Shown here piece by piece: positions 9,013-17,993 of a stretch of 64,000 nucleotides of DNA; the first letter of the stretch is position 1; each line of letters opens with the position of its first letter. A program made the translations under genes and the position numbers. This DNA comes from Mycolicibacter sinensis (GTDB lineage: Bacteria; Actinomycetota; Actinomycetes; Mycobacteriales; Mycobacteriaceae). The stretch is taken from contig NZ_LZIN01000038.1 of assembly GCF_001667375.1 (NCBI RefSeq), positions 1 to 64,000 on the forward strand, given 5' to 3'. The notes below the pieces were generated by a model that worked only from the letters and a program-made list of their open reading frames with translations, was not told the origin of the DNA and made no database searches.

Positions 9013-10284
9013 ATGAGCATTTTCGAAAGCCTTGAATCCGAAGTACGGAGTTATTGCCGGTCCTGGCCGGTGACATTCGACCGGGCCAAAGGTTCCCGGA
9101 TCTGGGACGTCGACGGCACCGAATACGTGGACTTCTTCGCCGGCGCCGGGGCGCTGAACTACGGCCATAACCATCCGGACCTGAAGGCGCCGTTGCTGGA
9201 GTACCTCAGTTCGGACCGGGTGGTGCACAGCCTCGACATGAACACGGTGGCCAAAGGTCAGTTCCTGGAGCGGTTCGAGGAGGTGATCCTCAAGCCGCGC
9301 GGGCTGGATTACAAGGTGCAGTTCCCCGGCCCCACCGGAACCAACGCGGTGGAGTCGGCGCTGAAGCTGGCCCGCAAGGTCACCGGCAAGGAAAGCATCA
9401 TCAGCTTCACCAACGCGTTCCACGGTATGACGCTGGGTTCGCTGAGCGTCACCGGCAACTCGATGAAGCGCGGCGGCGCCGGCATCCCGCTGGTGCATGC
9501 CACCCCGATGCCCTACGACAACTACCTCGACGGCGTCACCCCCGACTTCATCTGGTTCGAGCGACTGCTGCAGGACAGCGGCAGTGGGCTCAACGAGCCG
9601 GCCGCGGTGATCGTCGAGACGGTGCAGGGTGAGGGCGGAATCAATGTCGCCCGGCTGGAATGGCTGCACGGGCTGGCCGAACTCTGCAAGCGCCACGAGC
9701 TGCTGCTGATCGTCGACGATGTGCAGATGGGCTGCGGGCGCACCGGGCCGTTCTTCAGCTTCGAGGCGGCCGACATCGAGCCGGACATCGTCTGCATGTC
9801 CAAGTCGATCAGCGGATACGGCCTGCCGATGGCGCTGACGCTGTTCAAGCCCGAGCTCGACGTGTGGGAGCCCGGCGAGCACAACGGCACCTTCCGCGGC
9901 CAGAACCCGTCGTTCGTCACCGCCACCGCGGCGCTGAACTTCTGGACCGACAACCTGCTGGAAAAGCAGGTGATCCGCAAGGGCGAGCAGATCGAACAGG
10001 CGCTGACCGAGGTGATCGAGCCCTTCGACGGGGTCCAGACCCGCGGTCGTGGGCTGATCCGCGGGGTGGCGTTCGACCGGCCCGAGTTGGCCGGCGCGGT
10101 GCAGAAGGAGGCGTTCGCTCGCGGCCTGCTGTTGGAGACCTCCGGACCGGAGGGTGAGGTGGTGAAGATGATGCCGCCGTTGGTCATCGACGACGACGAC
10201 CTGGCCGAAGGCCTGACGATCGCGGCCCATGCGATCGAGGCTGTCGCCGCTAAAGAACTCACTACCTCAGGAGCCAAAGGATGA
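9013..10284 (+). CDS. ectB: Diaminobutyrate-2-oxoglutarate transaminase
   Basis: 423 residues; class III PLP aminotransferase. The PLP lysine is K264 in [10 protein letters not shown], and [12 protein letters not shown] at 234-245 gives the cofactor-N1 aspartate. It makes L-2,4-diaminobutyrate from aspartate semialdehyde and glutamate, the first ectoine step. A good ribosome site (CGGAGGAAG) precedes ATG 9013. Its stop overlaps the ectC start by 4 bp (ATGA, 10281-10284). Confidence 0.96.
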   Translation: MSIFESLESEVRSYCRSWPVTFDRAKGSRIWDVDGTEYVDFFAGAGALNYGHNHPDLKAPLLEYLSSDRVVHSLDMNTVAKGQFLERFEEVILKPRGLDYKVQFPGPTGTNAVESALKLARKVTGKESIISFTNAFHGMTLGSLSVTGNSMKRGGAGIPLVHATPMPYDNYLDGVTPDFIWFERLLQDSGSGLNEPAAVIVETVQGEGGINVARLEWLHGLAELCKRHELLLIVDDVQMGCGRTGPFFSFEAADIEPDIVCMSKSISGYGLPMALTLFKPELDVWEPGEHNGTFRGQNPSFVTATAALNFWTDNLLEKQVIRKGEQIEQALTEVIEPFDGVQTRGRGLIRGVAFDRPELAGAVQKEAFARGLLLETSGPEGEVVKMMPPLVIDDDDLAEGLTIAAHAIEAVAAKELTTSGAKG

Positions 10285-10688
10285 TCGTTCGTACCCTCGC
10301 CGAGATCAAGGGCACCGACCGCGACGTGCAATCCAAGACCTGGAACAGCCAGCGGTTGCTGCTGGCCCGTGACGGGCAACGGTTCTCCATGCACGAGACC
10401 ATCCTGTACGCCGGTACCGAGACCTCGATGTGGTACGCCAACCACGTCGAGGCGGTGTACTGCGTCGGCGGCGAAGGTGAGCTGATCAACGAGGAGACCG
10501 GTGAGGTGCACCCGCTGCGCGACGGCACCCTCTACCTGCTCGACGGGCACGAACACCACCGTGTTTCGGCCCACACCGACCTGCGCATGGTGTGTGTGTT
10601 CGACCCGCCGGTCACCGGTCAGGAGGTACACGACGAAACCGGCGCCTACCCCCTACTCACCGAGGAAACCCAGGAGACCGCTTCGTGA
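10281..10688 (+). CDS. ectC: Ectoine synthase
   Basis: 135 residues; cupin fold. Characteristic segments are the start [49 protein letters not shown] (metal-binding and active site) and [11 protein letters not shown]. It closes N-gamma-acetyl-diaminobutyrate to ectoine. Start overlaps ectB (ATGA); its stop overlaps the ectD GTG start (GTGA, 10685-10688). Confidence 0.96.
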   Translation: MIVRTLAEIKGTDRDVQSKTWNSQRLLLARDGQRFSMHETILYAGTETSMWYANHVEAVYCVGGEGELINEETGEVHPLRDGTLYLLDGHEHHRVSAHTDLRMVCVFDPPVTGQEVHDETGAYPLLTEETQETAS

Positions 10689-11575
10689 CGACGGCCGTCA
10701 CCGACCACTACCCCACCCGCAACAACGTCACCCTCGGCATCGAGCCGCGACACGACCCGGTGGTCTGGGGCGCGGCGGCCAACAGCGGGCCGCTGCCGGC
10801 GGCCGAGGTCGAGGCGTTCGATGCCGATGGATTCCTGGCCGTCGACGCCCTGGTGGACGCCGACGTGGTTGCCGACCTCCGCAATGAGCTGGACCGGCTG
10901 CGCGCCGACCCGGTGCTGGCGGCCGACGAGCGCTCGATCTGCGAGCGGGACAGCGGGCAGATCCGGTCGGTCTTCGAGGTGCACCGGATCAGCCCGGCGT
11001 TCGCCGCGCTCGTCGCCGACCCGCGTCTGGTCGGCCCGGTCCGCCAATTGCTCGGCTCGGAGGTCTACGTGCACCAGAGCCGGGTCAATTTCAAGCCGGG
11101 CTTTAACGGCCGGGAGTTCTACTGGCACTCCGACTTTGAGACCTGGCACGCCGAGGACGGCATGCCTGCCCCGCGGGCGATCAGCGTCTCGGTGGCCCTC
11201 ACCGAGAACCTGGACAGCAACGGTTCGCTGATGATCATGCCGGGATCGCACCGCTGGTTCGTGTCCTGCCCGGACGAGACGCCGCCGGATCACTACCGTT
11301 CGTCGCTGAAGCAGCAGGAGATCGGCACACCCGACGACGACAGCCTGACCTGGATGGCCGAGCAGCACGGCATCCGCCAGATCACCGGCCCGCCCGGGTC
11401 GGCGGTGTTCTTCGACAGCAACTGCATGCACGGGTCGAGCAGCAACATCACCCCGTATCCGCGCTCGAACGTCTTCATCGTCTACAACAGCGTGGAGAAC
11501 ACTCTGGTGGAGCCGTTCGGCGCCGCCGCCCCGCGGCCGACCTTCGTCGCCAGCCGCACCTTCGACCCGGTGTAG
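10685..11575 (+). CDS. ectD: Ectoine 5-hydroxylase
   Basis: 296 residues from GTG 10685; non-heme Fe(II)/2-oxoglutarate dioxygenase. The EctD signature [19 protein letters not shown] is present, with iron ligands H148, D150 and H249 (in CMHGSS). It converts ectoine to 5-hydroxyectoine. The open frame extends upstream to 10592 inside ectC, but the GTGA overlap and family length fix the start. The cell can therefore make both compatible solutes. Confidence 0.95.
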   Translation: MTTAVTDHYPTRNNVTLGIEPRHDPVVWGAAANSGPLPAAEVEAFDADGFLAVDALVDADVVADLRNELDRLRADPVLAADERSICERDSGQIRSVFEVHRISPAFAALVADPRLVGPVRQLLGSEVYVHQSRVNFKPGFNGREFYWHSDFETWHAEDGMPAPRAISVSVALTENLDSNGSLMIMPGSHRWFVSCPDETPPDHYRSSLKQQEIGTPDDDSLTWMAEQHGIRQITGPPGSAVFFDSNCMHGSSSNITPYPRSNVFIVYNSVENTLVEPFGAAAPRPTFVASRTFDPV

Positions 11576-11583
11576 GGACTGCT

Positions 11584-12075
11584 GTGGCGCGTTTCCTGTC
11601 GATCACGCTGACCGGCCGTGGCGTGTCGTGCCGCGCGCGGCTGCTCGACGACGAGGCGCCCCGGACCTGCGCCCTGGTCTGGGAGGCGTTGCCGCTCGCC
11701 GGCCAGGCCTACCACGGCAAGTACGCCCGCAACGAGGTCTACACGCTGTTGCCGCCGCTGGGCGACCCGGGGCGGGAGAACACCACGGTGACGCCGATCC
11801 CCGGCGACGTCTGCTTCTTCGGCTTCGACGCCGGCGACATCGGTAACCCCGCCTACGGTTACGACGAAGGCGGACAAGGGAAATCACCGATGGGCGCGAC
11901 CGACCTGGCTATCTTCTACGGCCGCAACAACCTGCTGCTCAACGGTGACGTCGGTTGGGTGCCCGGCAATGTGTTCGCGACGATCGAAGAGGGTTTGGCC
12001 AAGATGGCGGCCGCGTGCAACGACCTGTGGATGGCCGGCGCGGTCGGCGAGCGACTGGCCTTCGCCCGCGCCTAG
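11584..12075 (+). CDS. DUF3830 (cyclophilin-like) protein
   Basis: 163 residues from GTG 11584, 8 bp after ectD, apparently the fifth gene of the ect operon. It matches the DUF3830 small beta-barrel family: CALVWEALPLAGQAYHGKYARNEVY, GDVCFFGF and GATDLAIFYGRNN. The family's function is unknown; from memory its members often sit near amidase and racemase genes, as here. It could belong with the ect genes or with the convergent amidase locus. No signal peptide or membrane segment. Confidence 0.8.
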   Translation: MARFLSITLTGRGVSCRARLLDDEAPRTCALVWEALPLAGQAYHGKYARNEVYTLLPPLGDPGRENTTVTPIPGDVCFFGFDAGDIGNPAYGYDEGGQGKSPMGATDLAIFYGRNNLLLNGDVGWVPGNVFATIEEGLAKMAAACNDLWMAGAVGERLAFARA

Positions 12076-12102
12076 TTACCCCCTTCCCGGTTACCCCCTT
12101 CC

Positions 12103-12164
12103 CGCGAGCGTGCGTGTCCCCGGCCGACACGCCGTGCGGTTTACCGTTTTTGCGCACGCTCGCG
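12103..12164 (+). repeat. Palindromic intergenic repeat, copy 1
   Basis: 62 bp with 12-bp perfect terminal arms CGCGAGCGTGCG (12103-12114) and CGCACGCTCGCG (12153-12164). It lies between the convergent DUF3830 and amidase genes. CCCCTT and AAGGGG just outside lengthen the dyad. The interior (GTGTCCCCGGCCGACACGCC) is shared with copies at 22164 and 58808. It may also act as a terminator for both flanking genes. Confidence 0.8.
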
Positions 12165-12179
12165 TGAAAGGGGAACTCG

Positions 12180-13553
12180 TCAGAGGCCAAGCACGCGCTC
12201 GGCGAACAGTCCGGCCGCCAGCACCAGGTCGTCACTGTGCCGCGGACCGACGATCTGTAGGCCGATCGGCAGACCCTCGGCGGTCTTACCGATCGGGATA
12301 CTCAGCGCCGGCTGCTGAGTCATGTTGAACGGGTAGGTGAATGGCGTCCACTGGGCCCACCAGCGCAGGCCCGAATCGATCGGCACGTCGTGCCCGGCGG
12401 CGAAGGCCGGGATCGGCACCGTCGGCGTGAGCAGCAAATTGTGGCGTTCGTGGAAGCGCCCCATGGCCATTCCCAGGTCCACGCTGACCTGACGGGCGGC
12501 CAGATAGTCGACAGCCGACACCGCCAGGCCTCGGTCCCACATCTCGGCCAGGCCGGAATCGACCAGCCCGCGGTCCTTTTCGTGGCCGCGCAGGCTGCCG
12601 GCCGCCCCGGTCGCCCACAGCACCTCGAAGGCATCGATCGGATCGGCGAAACCGGGATCGGCGACCAGGACGTTGAGTCCGGCGACGGCGAGCGCCTGCA
12701 CCGCCGCGGCAACCGCGGCCTCGATCTGCGGGTCGACGTCGACATAGCCAAGCGTCGGCGAGTAGGCGACGTCCAGGCCGACCACCTCGCGCCGGACTTC
12801 GCCACGGTAGGTGGTCAGGGTCGGCGGTAGCGACGTCGGGTCCCGGTGATCGGGTAGCGCGATGATGTCCATGAGCACTGCGGCGTCCTCGACGGTCCGG
12901 GTGAGCGGCCCGGCGTGGGCCAATGGCCCGAACGGGCTGATCGGATACATCGGGACCCGTCCGTGGGTGGGCTTGAAGCCGACCACGCCGCAAAAACTCG
13001 CCGGGATGCGGATGCTGCCCCCGCCGTCGGTGCCGATCGCCAACGGCGCCATCCCGGCGGCCACCGCGGCCGCGCTGCCGCCCGACGACCCACCCGCGGT
13101 GCACGTGGTGTCCACCGGGTTGCGGGTGATGCCGCTCCGGGGGCTGTCGGTGACCCCCTTCCACGCCAGCTCCGGGGTGGTGGTCTTGCCCAGCAGCACC
13201 ATGCCGTCGTCACGCATCTTGCCGACCGCCGGGCTGTCGTCGGGCCACGGCCCGGCGGCGTCGGCAAGCAGCGATCCGCGCAGGGTGGGCCACCCGGCGG
13301 TGCGGAACACGTCTTTGACCGCGACCGGCACCCCGTCGAGCAGGCCCTTGGTGTAGTTGCCGCTCCAGCGTGCTTCGGACTTACGGGCCGCCGACAGGGC
13401 GGCCTCCTCGTCGACCAGGCAGAAGGCGTTGACCTCGCCATCGCGCTCGGCGATCGCCGCGATCGCCGCGGCGGTTGCCTCAACCGGCGAGAGCTCACCG
13501 GAGGTGTAGGCGGCAACCAGTTGCAGCGCGGTCAGTTCGGTGGGATGAGTCAT
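12180..13553 (-). CDS. Amidase-signature family enzyme
   Basis: 457 residues. The Ser-cisSer-Lys triad is visible: K80 (GVPVAVKDVF), S156 (GGSSGGS) and S180 (GTDGGGS), with the usual 76- and 24-residue spacings. It is a distinct paralogue of GatA, and the low-specificity amidase/AtzF-AmdS relatives hydrolyse C-N amide bonds. ATG 13553 is chosen for its GAGGAGG ribosome site. It starts 12 bp after the D-2-hydroxyacid dehydrogenase and so forms the minus-strand half of the divergent locus. The substrate is unknown. Confidence 0.88.
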   Translation of the reverse strand: MTHPTELTALQLVAAYTSGELSPVEATAAAIAAIAERDGEVNAFCLVDEEAALSAARKSEARWSGNYTKGLLDGVPVAVKDVFRTAGWPTLRGSLLADAAGPWPDDSPAVGKMRDDGMVLLGKTTTPELAWKGVTDSPRSGITRNPVDTTCTAGGSSGGSAAAVAAGMAPLAIGTDGGGSIRIPASFCGVVGFKPTHGRVPMYPISPFGPLAHAGPLTRTVEDAAVLMDIIALPDHRDPTSLPPTLTTYRGEVRREVVGLDVAYSPTLGYVDVDPQIEAAVAAAVQALAVAGLNVLVADPGFADPIDAFEVLWATGAAGSLRGHEKDRGLVDSGLAEMWDRGLAVSAVDYLAARQVSVDLGMAMGRFHERHNLLLTPTVPIPAFAAGHDVPIDSGLRWWAQWTPFTYPFNMTQQPALSIPIGKTAEGLPIGLQIVGPRHSDDLVLAAGLFAERVLGL

Positions 13554-13565
13554 GTGCACGCCTCC

Positions 13566-14546
13566 TCAACCGGTTCCGTTCGGCGTGGTCGTCGACGGCG
13601 CGTAACCGCGGCGTTTATCGATGACGTTGTGCAGCGGCTGGCCGGACACGTACCGCCGGAAGTTCGCAATGAACTGTTGCTGCAAGGCGTTTCGCCAACC
13701 CGTGATGTCGCCACTGTGGTGCGGGGTCAGGCGCACGCCCGGAGCGCTCCACAGCGGGTGGTTCGGCGGCAGCGGCTCGGGGTCGACGACATCGAGCGCC
13801 GCGCCGGCAAGGGCGCCGGCGTGCAGGGCCGACACCAACGCCTCGGTGTCGATCAACTCACCGCGACCGACGTTGATCAGCCGGGCGGTCGGGCGCATCG
13901 CGGCCAGCGCGCCGGCGTCGACCATGCCGCGGGTCTGCGGCGTCAATGGCGCGGCCAGCACCACGTAGTCGGCATCGGCGACCGCGGCCGGCACGTCGGT
14001 GGTGATCGCCCCGAAGTCGGGATCCGCACGCGCTGAACGCCCGACGCCGCGTACCGACATTCCGACCGCACGCAGCAGCCGCGCGATGGCCCGGCCGACC
14101 GGCCCGGGGCCGACGATGGTGACCGACGCACCGGCGACCCTCTCGGTGTCGAAGTGTTGCCACCGCCGGTCGCGCTGGGCCTCCCCGGACCGCCGGAAGT
14201 CCTTGGCGAAGGCCAGGATCTGTCCCAGCACGTATTCGGCGATGGGCTCTTCGAAGATGCCGCGGGAATTGGTGACCACGACGTCGCTGTCGATCAGGCC
14301 GTCGAACAGCACCGCGTCCACCCCGATGGCGGCAACCTGAACCCAGCGCAGCGCATCAACGGCCGGCCACACCGATTCCAGTGCCGGAGAGGAGAAGTCG
14401 TACAGGAACAGCACGTCGGTGCCGGTGATCGCCCCGGCCAGCCGCGCCGACGGAACCATCCGCAGCTCGGCGTCTGCGCTGATCGATTCGAGTAGGGCGG
14501 GAACCGACTCTCCGTGCTGGACGGTTACCACCGGCCGCGCGTCCAC
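13566..14546 (-). CDS. D-2-hydroxyacid dehydrogenase-family oxidoreductase
   Basis: 326 residues. The NAD(P) loop GPGPVG lies at 146-151; the catalytic triad is R228 (VGRGELID), E257 (DPEPLPPNHP) and H276 (TPHHSGD). Relatives reduce glyoxylate, hydroxypyruvate or other 2-oxoacids. The start is set by a well-formed promoter: TTGACA, 17-bp spacer, TACCGT, then 6 bases to GTG 14546, i.e. a leaderless message. The open frame continues far upstream but that part is antisense to the racemase-fold gene. First gene of the minus-strand operon, followed by the amidase. Confidence 0.88.
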   Translation of the reverse strand: MDARPVVTVQHGESVPALLESISADAELRMVPSARLAGAITGTDVLFLYDFSSPALESVWPAVDALRWVQVAAIGVDAVLFDGLIDSDVVVTNSRGIFEEPIAEYVLGQILAFAKDFRRSGEAQRDRRWQHFDTERVAGASVTIVGPGPVGRAIARLLRAVGMSVRGVGRSARADPDFGAITTDVPAAVADADYVVLAAPLTPQTRGMVDAGALAAMRPTARLINVGRGELIDTEALVSALHAGALAGAALDVVDPEPLPPNHPLWSAPGVRLTPHHSGDITGWRNALQQQFIANFRRYVSGQPLHNVIDKRRGYAPSTTTPNGTG

Positions 14547-14547
14547 A

Positions 14548-14585
14548 TTGACACGGTAAAAACCGATCGTATGATTGTCAACAAT
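14548..14585. promoter_or_regulatory. Face-to-face overlapping promoters with GntR-type operator
   Basis: Plus strand: TTGACA (14548-14553), 16 bp, TATGAT (14570-14575). Minus strand: TTGACA (complement at 14576-14581), 17 bp, TACCGT (complement at 14553-14558), 6 bases to the dehydrogenase GTG. The two promoters cross each other completely. A dyad ATTGT-CA-ACAAT (14574-14585) covers the plus -10 and minus -35, an ideal position for the GntR protein encoded at 16108 to block both. Confidence 0.75.
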
Positions 14586-14615
14586 CCAGGGCTGGCCTGG
14601 GGGTGGAACGTCAGT

Positions 14616-15395
14616 ATGGGGAAACCCATGGATCTGTCCCTGTTTCCGGGAGTGCCGGATTTCGACGGGCTGGTCGATCAGCGCGATGTCGGCATCATCG
14701 CGCCCTTCGATCTGGCGATCGAGCGTGAGCTGTGGCGCTGGATCCCCGCCGAGGTGGCGCTGCACCTGGCGCGCACCCACTACGAACCGGTGCCGGTGAG
14801 CCGGGCGATGGCCGAACTGGTCTCCGACACCAACCACCTGCAGGCCGCCACCCGCGACGTTCTGCACGTCGAGCCGGAGGTGGTCGCCTACCTGTGCGCA
14901 TCGGGCAGCTTCATCCGCGGCGTCGACTACGAGAAGACCCTGGTCACCGCGATCGAAACGGCGGGCGCCGAGGCCGCGGTCACCACCTCGGGGGCACTGG
15001 CCGAGGCGCTCATCGCGCTGGACATCTCCCGGGTGTCCGTGCTGACCCCCTACGACGCCGAACTCACCGATCTGCTGCGGGCATTCTTGACCGAGCTGGG
15101 GGTGACCGTGCTGCACTCGGATCACCTCGGCCTGGGCGGCGGCATCTGGAAGGTGAACTACCGGACGGTGGCCGAACGGATTCTCGCCGCCGACCGTCCC
15201 GACGCCCAGGCGATCTTCGTCAGCTGCACCAATCTGCGCACCTACGACATCATCGCGCCGCTGGAGGAGATGCTCGGCAAGCCGATCCTGACGGCGAACC
15301 AACTGACGATGTGGGCGTGCCTGGGCCGGATGAACCTGCCGATGATGGGCCCCGGCAAATGGCTGCGGGACGTCTTCACCGGAGCCCCGCCATGA
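14616..15395 (+). CDS. Maleate isomerase / arylmalonate decarboxylase-fold protein 1 (EutA-like)
   Basis: 259 residues from ATG 14616 (GGTGGA eight bases upstream); ATG 14628 is an equally possible start. Asp/Glu-racemase superfamily: VGIIAPFDLAIERELWRW near the N terminus, cysteines C94 (YLCASGSFIRG) and C204 (FVSCTNLRTYD) in the two expected active-site positions, and GKPILTANQLTMWACLG near the end. Two-cysteine members are isomerases or racemases, e.g. maleate isomerase. EutA of ectoine-degradation clusters belongs to the same family. It overlaps the next gene by ATGA. Confidence 0.82.
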   Translation: MGKPMDLSLFPGVPDFDGLVDQRDVGIIAPFDLAIERELWRWIPAEVALHLARTHYEPVPVSRAMAELVSDTNHLQAATRDVLHVEPEVVAYLCASGSFIRGVDYEKTLVTAIETAGAEAAVTTSGALAEALIALDISRVSVLTPYDAELTDLLRAFLTELGVTVLHSDHLGLGGGIWKVNYRTVAERILAADRPDAQAIFVSCTNLRTYDIIAPLEEMLGKPILTANQLTMWACLGRMNLPMMGPGKWLRDVFTGAPP

Positions 15396-16111
15396 GCGGC
15401 GTCGGCTGCGTGGGTTTTATCTATCCTGATCACGCCGCGGAATCCGACTACGGCCACGCCGGCCGGCTGCTCGGGATAGAACTACCCGTCGTGCACATCT
15501 ACGGCACCGACCTGCACGCCGTGCCGGAGCTGATGGATCTCGGCAGCCCGGCCAAGCTCGCGCAGGGCGCCGCGCTGCTGGCGCCGCGGCGGCCCGCCGC
15601 CGTGGTCTGGGCCTGCACCTCGGGCAGCTTCGTGTTCGGCCCCGGCGGCGCCGCCGACCAGGTCGACCGGCTGGCCGCCGAGGCCGGGGTGCCCGCCTCG
15701 AGCACGTCGTTCGCCTTCGTACACGCCCTGGCCGCTTTGGGCTGCCGACGCGTTGCGGTCGCCGCCAGCTATCCGCGCGACATCGCCGAACTGTTCGCGG
15801 ATTTCATCGCCGCCCATGGTGTCACCGTTGCGGCGATGGGAGATGCCGGTATCCCCACCGCCGCCGAGGTCGGCCGCCTCACCCGGTCGCAGATCCGGGA
15901 CCTCGCGCTGGGCAATGACGTGCCGGGCACCGATGCGCTGTTGATCCCCGACACCGCCATGCACACCATCGCCCAGGTCGACGAGCTCGAGCGGCTGCTC
16001 GGCAAGCCGGTGCTGACCGCCAACGCGGTGACGGTGTGGGAGGGTCTGCGCATCGCCGGAATAGCGGGGCGGGCAACGGGTCTCGGCAAGTTGTTCGAGG
16101 TCAGCCCATGA
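15392..16111 (+). CDS. Maleate isomerase / arylmalonate decarboxylase-fold protein 2
   Basis: 239 residues. Same fold as its upstream neighbour: VGCVGFIYPDHAAESDYG start, then WACTSGSFVFG with C75 in the N-terminal active-site position. At the position of the second cysteine it has D187 (LIPDTAMHTI), so only one catalytic cysteine remains. It may be a decarboxylase-like or cofactor-less variant, or a non-catalytic partner of protein 1. Start overlaps the previous gene (ATGA 15392-15395); its stop overlaps gntR (ATGA 16108-16111). Confidence 0.8.
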   Translation: MSGVGCVGFIYPDHAAESDYGHAGRLLGIELPVVHIYGTDLHAVPELMDLGSPAKLAQGAALLAPRRPAAVVWACTSGSFVFGPGGAADQVDRLAAEAGVPASSTSFAFVHALAALGCRRVAVAASYPRDIAELFADFIAAHGVTVAAMGDAGIPTAAEVGRLTRSQIRDLALGNDVPGTDALLIPDTAMHTIAQVDELERLLGKPVLTANAVTVWEGLRIAGIAGRATGLGKLFEVSP

Positions 16112-16791
16112 CACTGTCACGAGACGCCGGGTTCGAGCCGTTGAGCAGGCCCTCCACGCCGGAGCTGATTGCCGAGCGGCTCCGCGCGGCGATCATCCGC
16201 GGCCGGCTGGCGCCGGGCCAGCAGCTCGGCGAGGCGAGTTTGGCCGCGCAGTTCGAAGTGTCCCGCGGTCCGTTGCGCGAAGCGATGCAGCGTCTGGTGG
16301 CCGAGGGGCTGCTGCGCAGCGAACGCAATCGGGGCATCTTCGTCGTCGAGCTCACCGACGACGACGTGCGCGATGTCTACCAGGCACGCAAGACCATTGA
16401 ACGGGCCGCCGTGACCGAAGTGCTGCACGGCGATCCGGGGGCCGCCGCGACCCGGCTGCGCGCACCGGTGGAGGCCATGCGGGTTGCCGCCACCCGGGGT
16501 GACGAGGCCGCAGTGGCCGACGCCGACCAGGAGTTCCACGAGGTGCTCGTCGATTGTGCGGGCAGCCCACGGTTGCACCGGGCGATGCGCACCCTGTTGT
16601 CGGAGACCCGGATCCTGCTCGGCGAACTCGAAGAGGCCTACCCCGACCTGGGTGAACAGGTCACCGAACATGTGGTGTTGCGCAAGGCGATCGGCGACGG
16701 CAACGAAGCCGTCGCGATCCGGCTGATCGAGGAGCACATGGACGATGCGGTCCGCCGGCTGCTGGTGCGGCGTGCGACGATCACCGGGTGA
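16108..16791 (+). CDS. GntR-family (FCD) transcriptional regulator
   Basis: 227 residues. The winged helix covers about residues 15-80 (TPELIAERLRAAIIRGRL, FEVSRGPLREAMQRLVAEGLL); the C-terminal all-helical FCD ligand domain follows (DQEFHEVLVDCAGSPRLHRAMRTL). FCD regulators commonly bind organic acids and repress their catabolic genes. Being inside the plus-strand operon it likely controls the crossed promoters at 14548-14585. It overlaps both neighbours by 4 bp. Confidence 0.88.
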   Translation: MTLSRDAGFEPLSRPSTPELIAERLRAAIIRGRLAPGQQLGEASLAAQFEVSRGPLREAMQRLVAEGLLRSERNRGIFVVELTDDDVRDVYQARKTIERAAVTEVLHGDPGAAATRLRAPVEAMRVAATRGDEAAVADADQEFHEVLVDCAGSPRLHRAMRTLLSETRILLGELEEAYPDLGEQVTEHVVLRKAIGDGNEAVAIRLIEEHMDDAVRRLLVRRATITG

Positions 16792-17993
16792 CCGCTGACG
16801 CGATAAGTAGCGCGCGCCGCTGGTCGATCCTGGGATTGGCACTGACGGCCACCATGTGCGCCAGCGTGTTCATCAACGGTGTGGCGTTCCTCATCCCCAC
16901 CCTGCACAGCGACCGCGGCCTGGATCTGGCTCGGGCCGGGCTGCTGTCCTCGTTGCCGAGCTTCGGTTTGGTGATGACGCTGATCGCCTGGGGTTATCTG
17001 GTGGACCGGCTGGGTGAGCGGCTGGTGCTGGTAACGGGCTCGGCGCTGACCGCGCTGGCGGCATTCGGAGCCGCGACCGCTTCTTCAGGGGGCTCGCTTA
17101 CCGCGACCGGCGCCTTCCTGCTGCTGGGCGGAATGGCGGCGGCCAGCAGCAACACCGCGAGCGGCCGACTGGTGGTGGGATGGTTTCCCGCGCATCAGCG
17201 CGGCATGGCGATGGGCATCCGACAGACCGCACAACCCTTGGGAGTCGCGCTGGGCGCCTTGGTGATTCCGCGCCTGGCCGAACACCACGGCATCGGCGTG
17301 GCGTTGCTGTTCCCGGCTGCGGTGTGTGCGGTGGCGGCGCTGGCCTGCGCGGTGGGGGTAACTGACCCGTCTCGTCCACCGCGCACCGGCGCACCGCCCG
17401 AGCACCTGGCCAACCCCTACCGCGGGTCGGTGTTGCTGGTGCGGATCCACGCGATGTCGGTGCTGCTGGTGGTGCCGCAGGTCATGGTGTGGACGTTCAT
17501 GCTGGTGTGGCTGATGTCCGAGCGGGGCTGGTCGGCTGGCGCGGCCGGCGTCCTGGTCACCGTCAGCCAACTGTTGGGAGCGGCAGGCCGGATCGGGGCC
17601 GGACGCTGGTCGGATCGGGTCGGGTCCCGGCTACAGCCGGTGCGCACCATCGCCGTCGCCGCTGCGCTGACCATGCTGGCGCTCGCGGTGGCCGCCTGGG
17701 CCGGCTCGCCGATCAGTGTGGCGCTCATCGTGGTGGCGTCGGTGATCACGGTGTCGGACAACGGATTGGCGTTCACCGCGATCGCCGAGATCGCCGGCCC
17801 ATTCTGGAGTGGGCGGGCGTTGGGCGCCCAGAACACCAGCCAACACTTCGCGGGCGGGTTGGCGCCGCCGTTGTTCGGCACCCTGATCGGCGTGGCCGGC
17901 TATCCCCTGGCGTTCGCGGTCTGCGCGCTGTTCCCGCTGGCCGCGCTGCCGGTGGTGCCCGCCGACCCCGAAGAGCGAACGCGGAATGCTTAG
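16788..17993 (+). CDS. MFS transporter, Rv2994 type (copy 2)
   Basis: 401 residues, about 12 transmembrane segments. It is a close paralogue of the MFS at 7035 over its whole length (e.g. [51 protein letters not shown]). GTG start overlaps gntR by 4 bp (GTGA), making it the last gene of the racemase-fold operon and the likely importer or exporter of that pathway's acid. It ends tail to tail with leuB, overlapping by 4 bp. Confidence 0.88.
   Translation: MTADAISSARRWSILGLALTATMCASVFINGVAFLIPTLHSDRGLDLARAGLLSSLPSFGLVMTLIAWGYLVDRLGERLVLVTGSALTALAAFGAATASSGGSLTATGAFLLLGGMAAASSNTASGRLVVGWFPAHQRGMAMGIRQTAQPLGVALGALVIPRLAEHHGIGVALLFPAAVCAVAALACAVGVTDPSRPPRTGAPPEHLANPYRGSVLLVRIHAMSVLLVVPQVMVWTFMLVWLMSERGWSAGAAGVLVTVSQLLGAAGRIGAGRWSDRVGSRLQPVRTIAVAAALTMLALAVAAWAGSPISVALIVVASVITVSDNGLAFTAIAEIAGPFWSGRALGAQNTSQHFAGGLAPPLFGTLIGVAGYPLAFAVCALFPLAALPVVPADPEERTRNA

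Noticed and set aside
14547..15302. Long N-terminal extension of the D-2-hydroxyacid dehydrogenase
   Set aside because: Antisense to the racemase-fold gene; promoter and family length place the start at 14546.
14616..15395. Naming protein 1 eutA outright
   Set aside because: The fold matches, but no other ectoine-utilisation genes (hydrolase, deacetylase, EutB/EutC) are visible.
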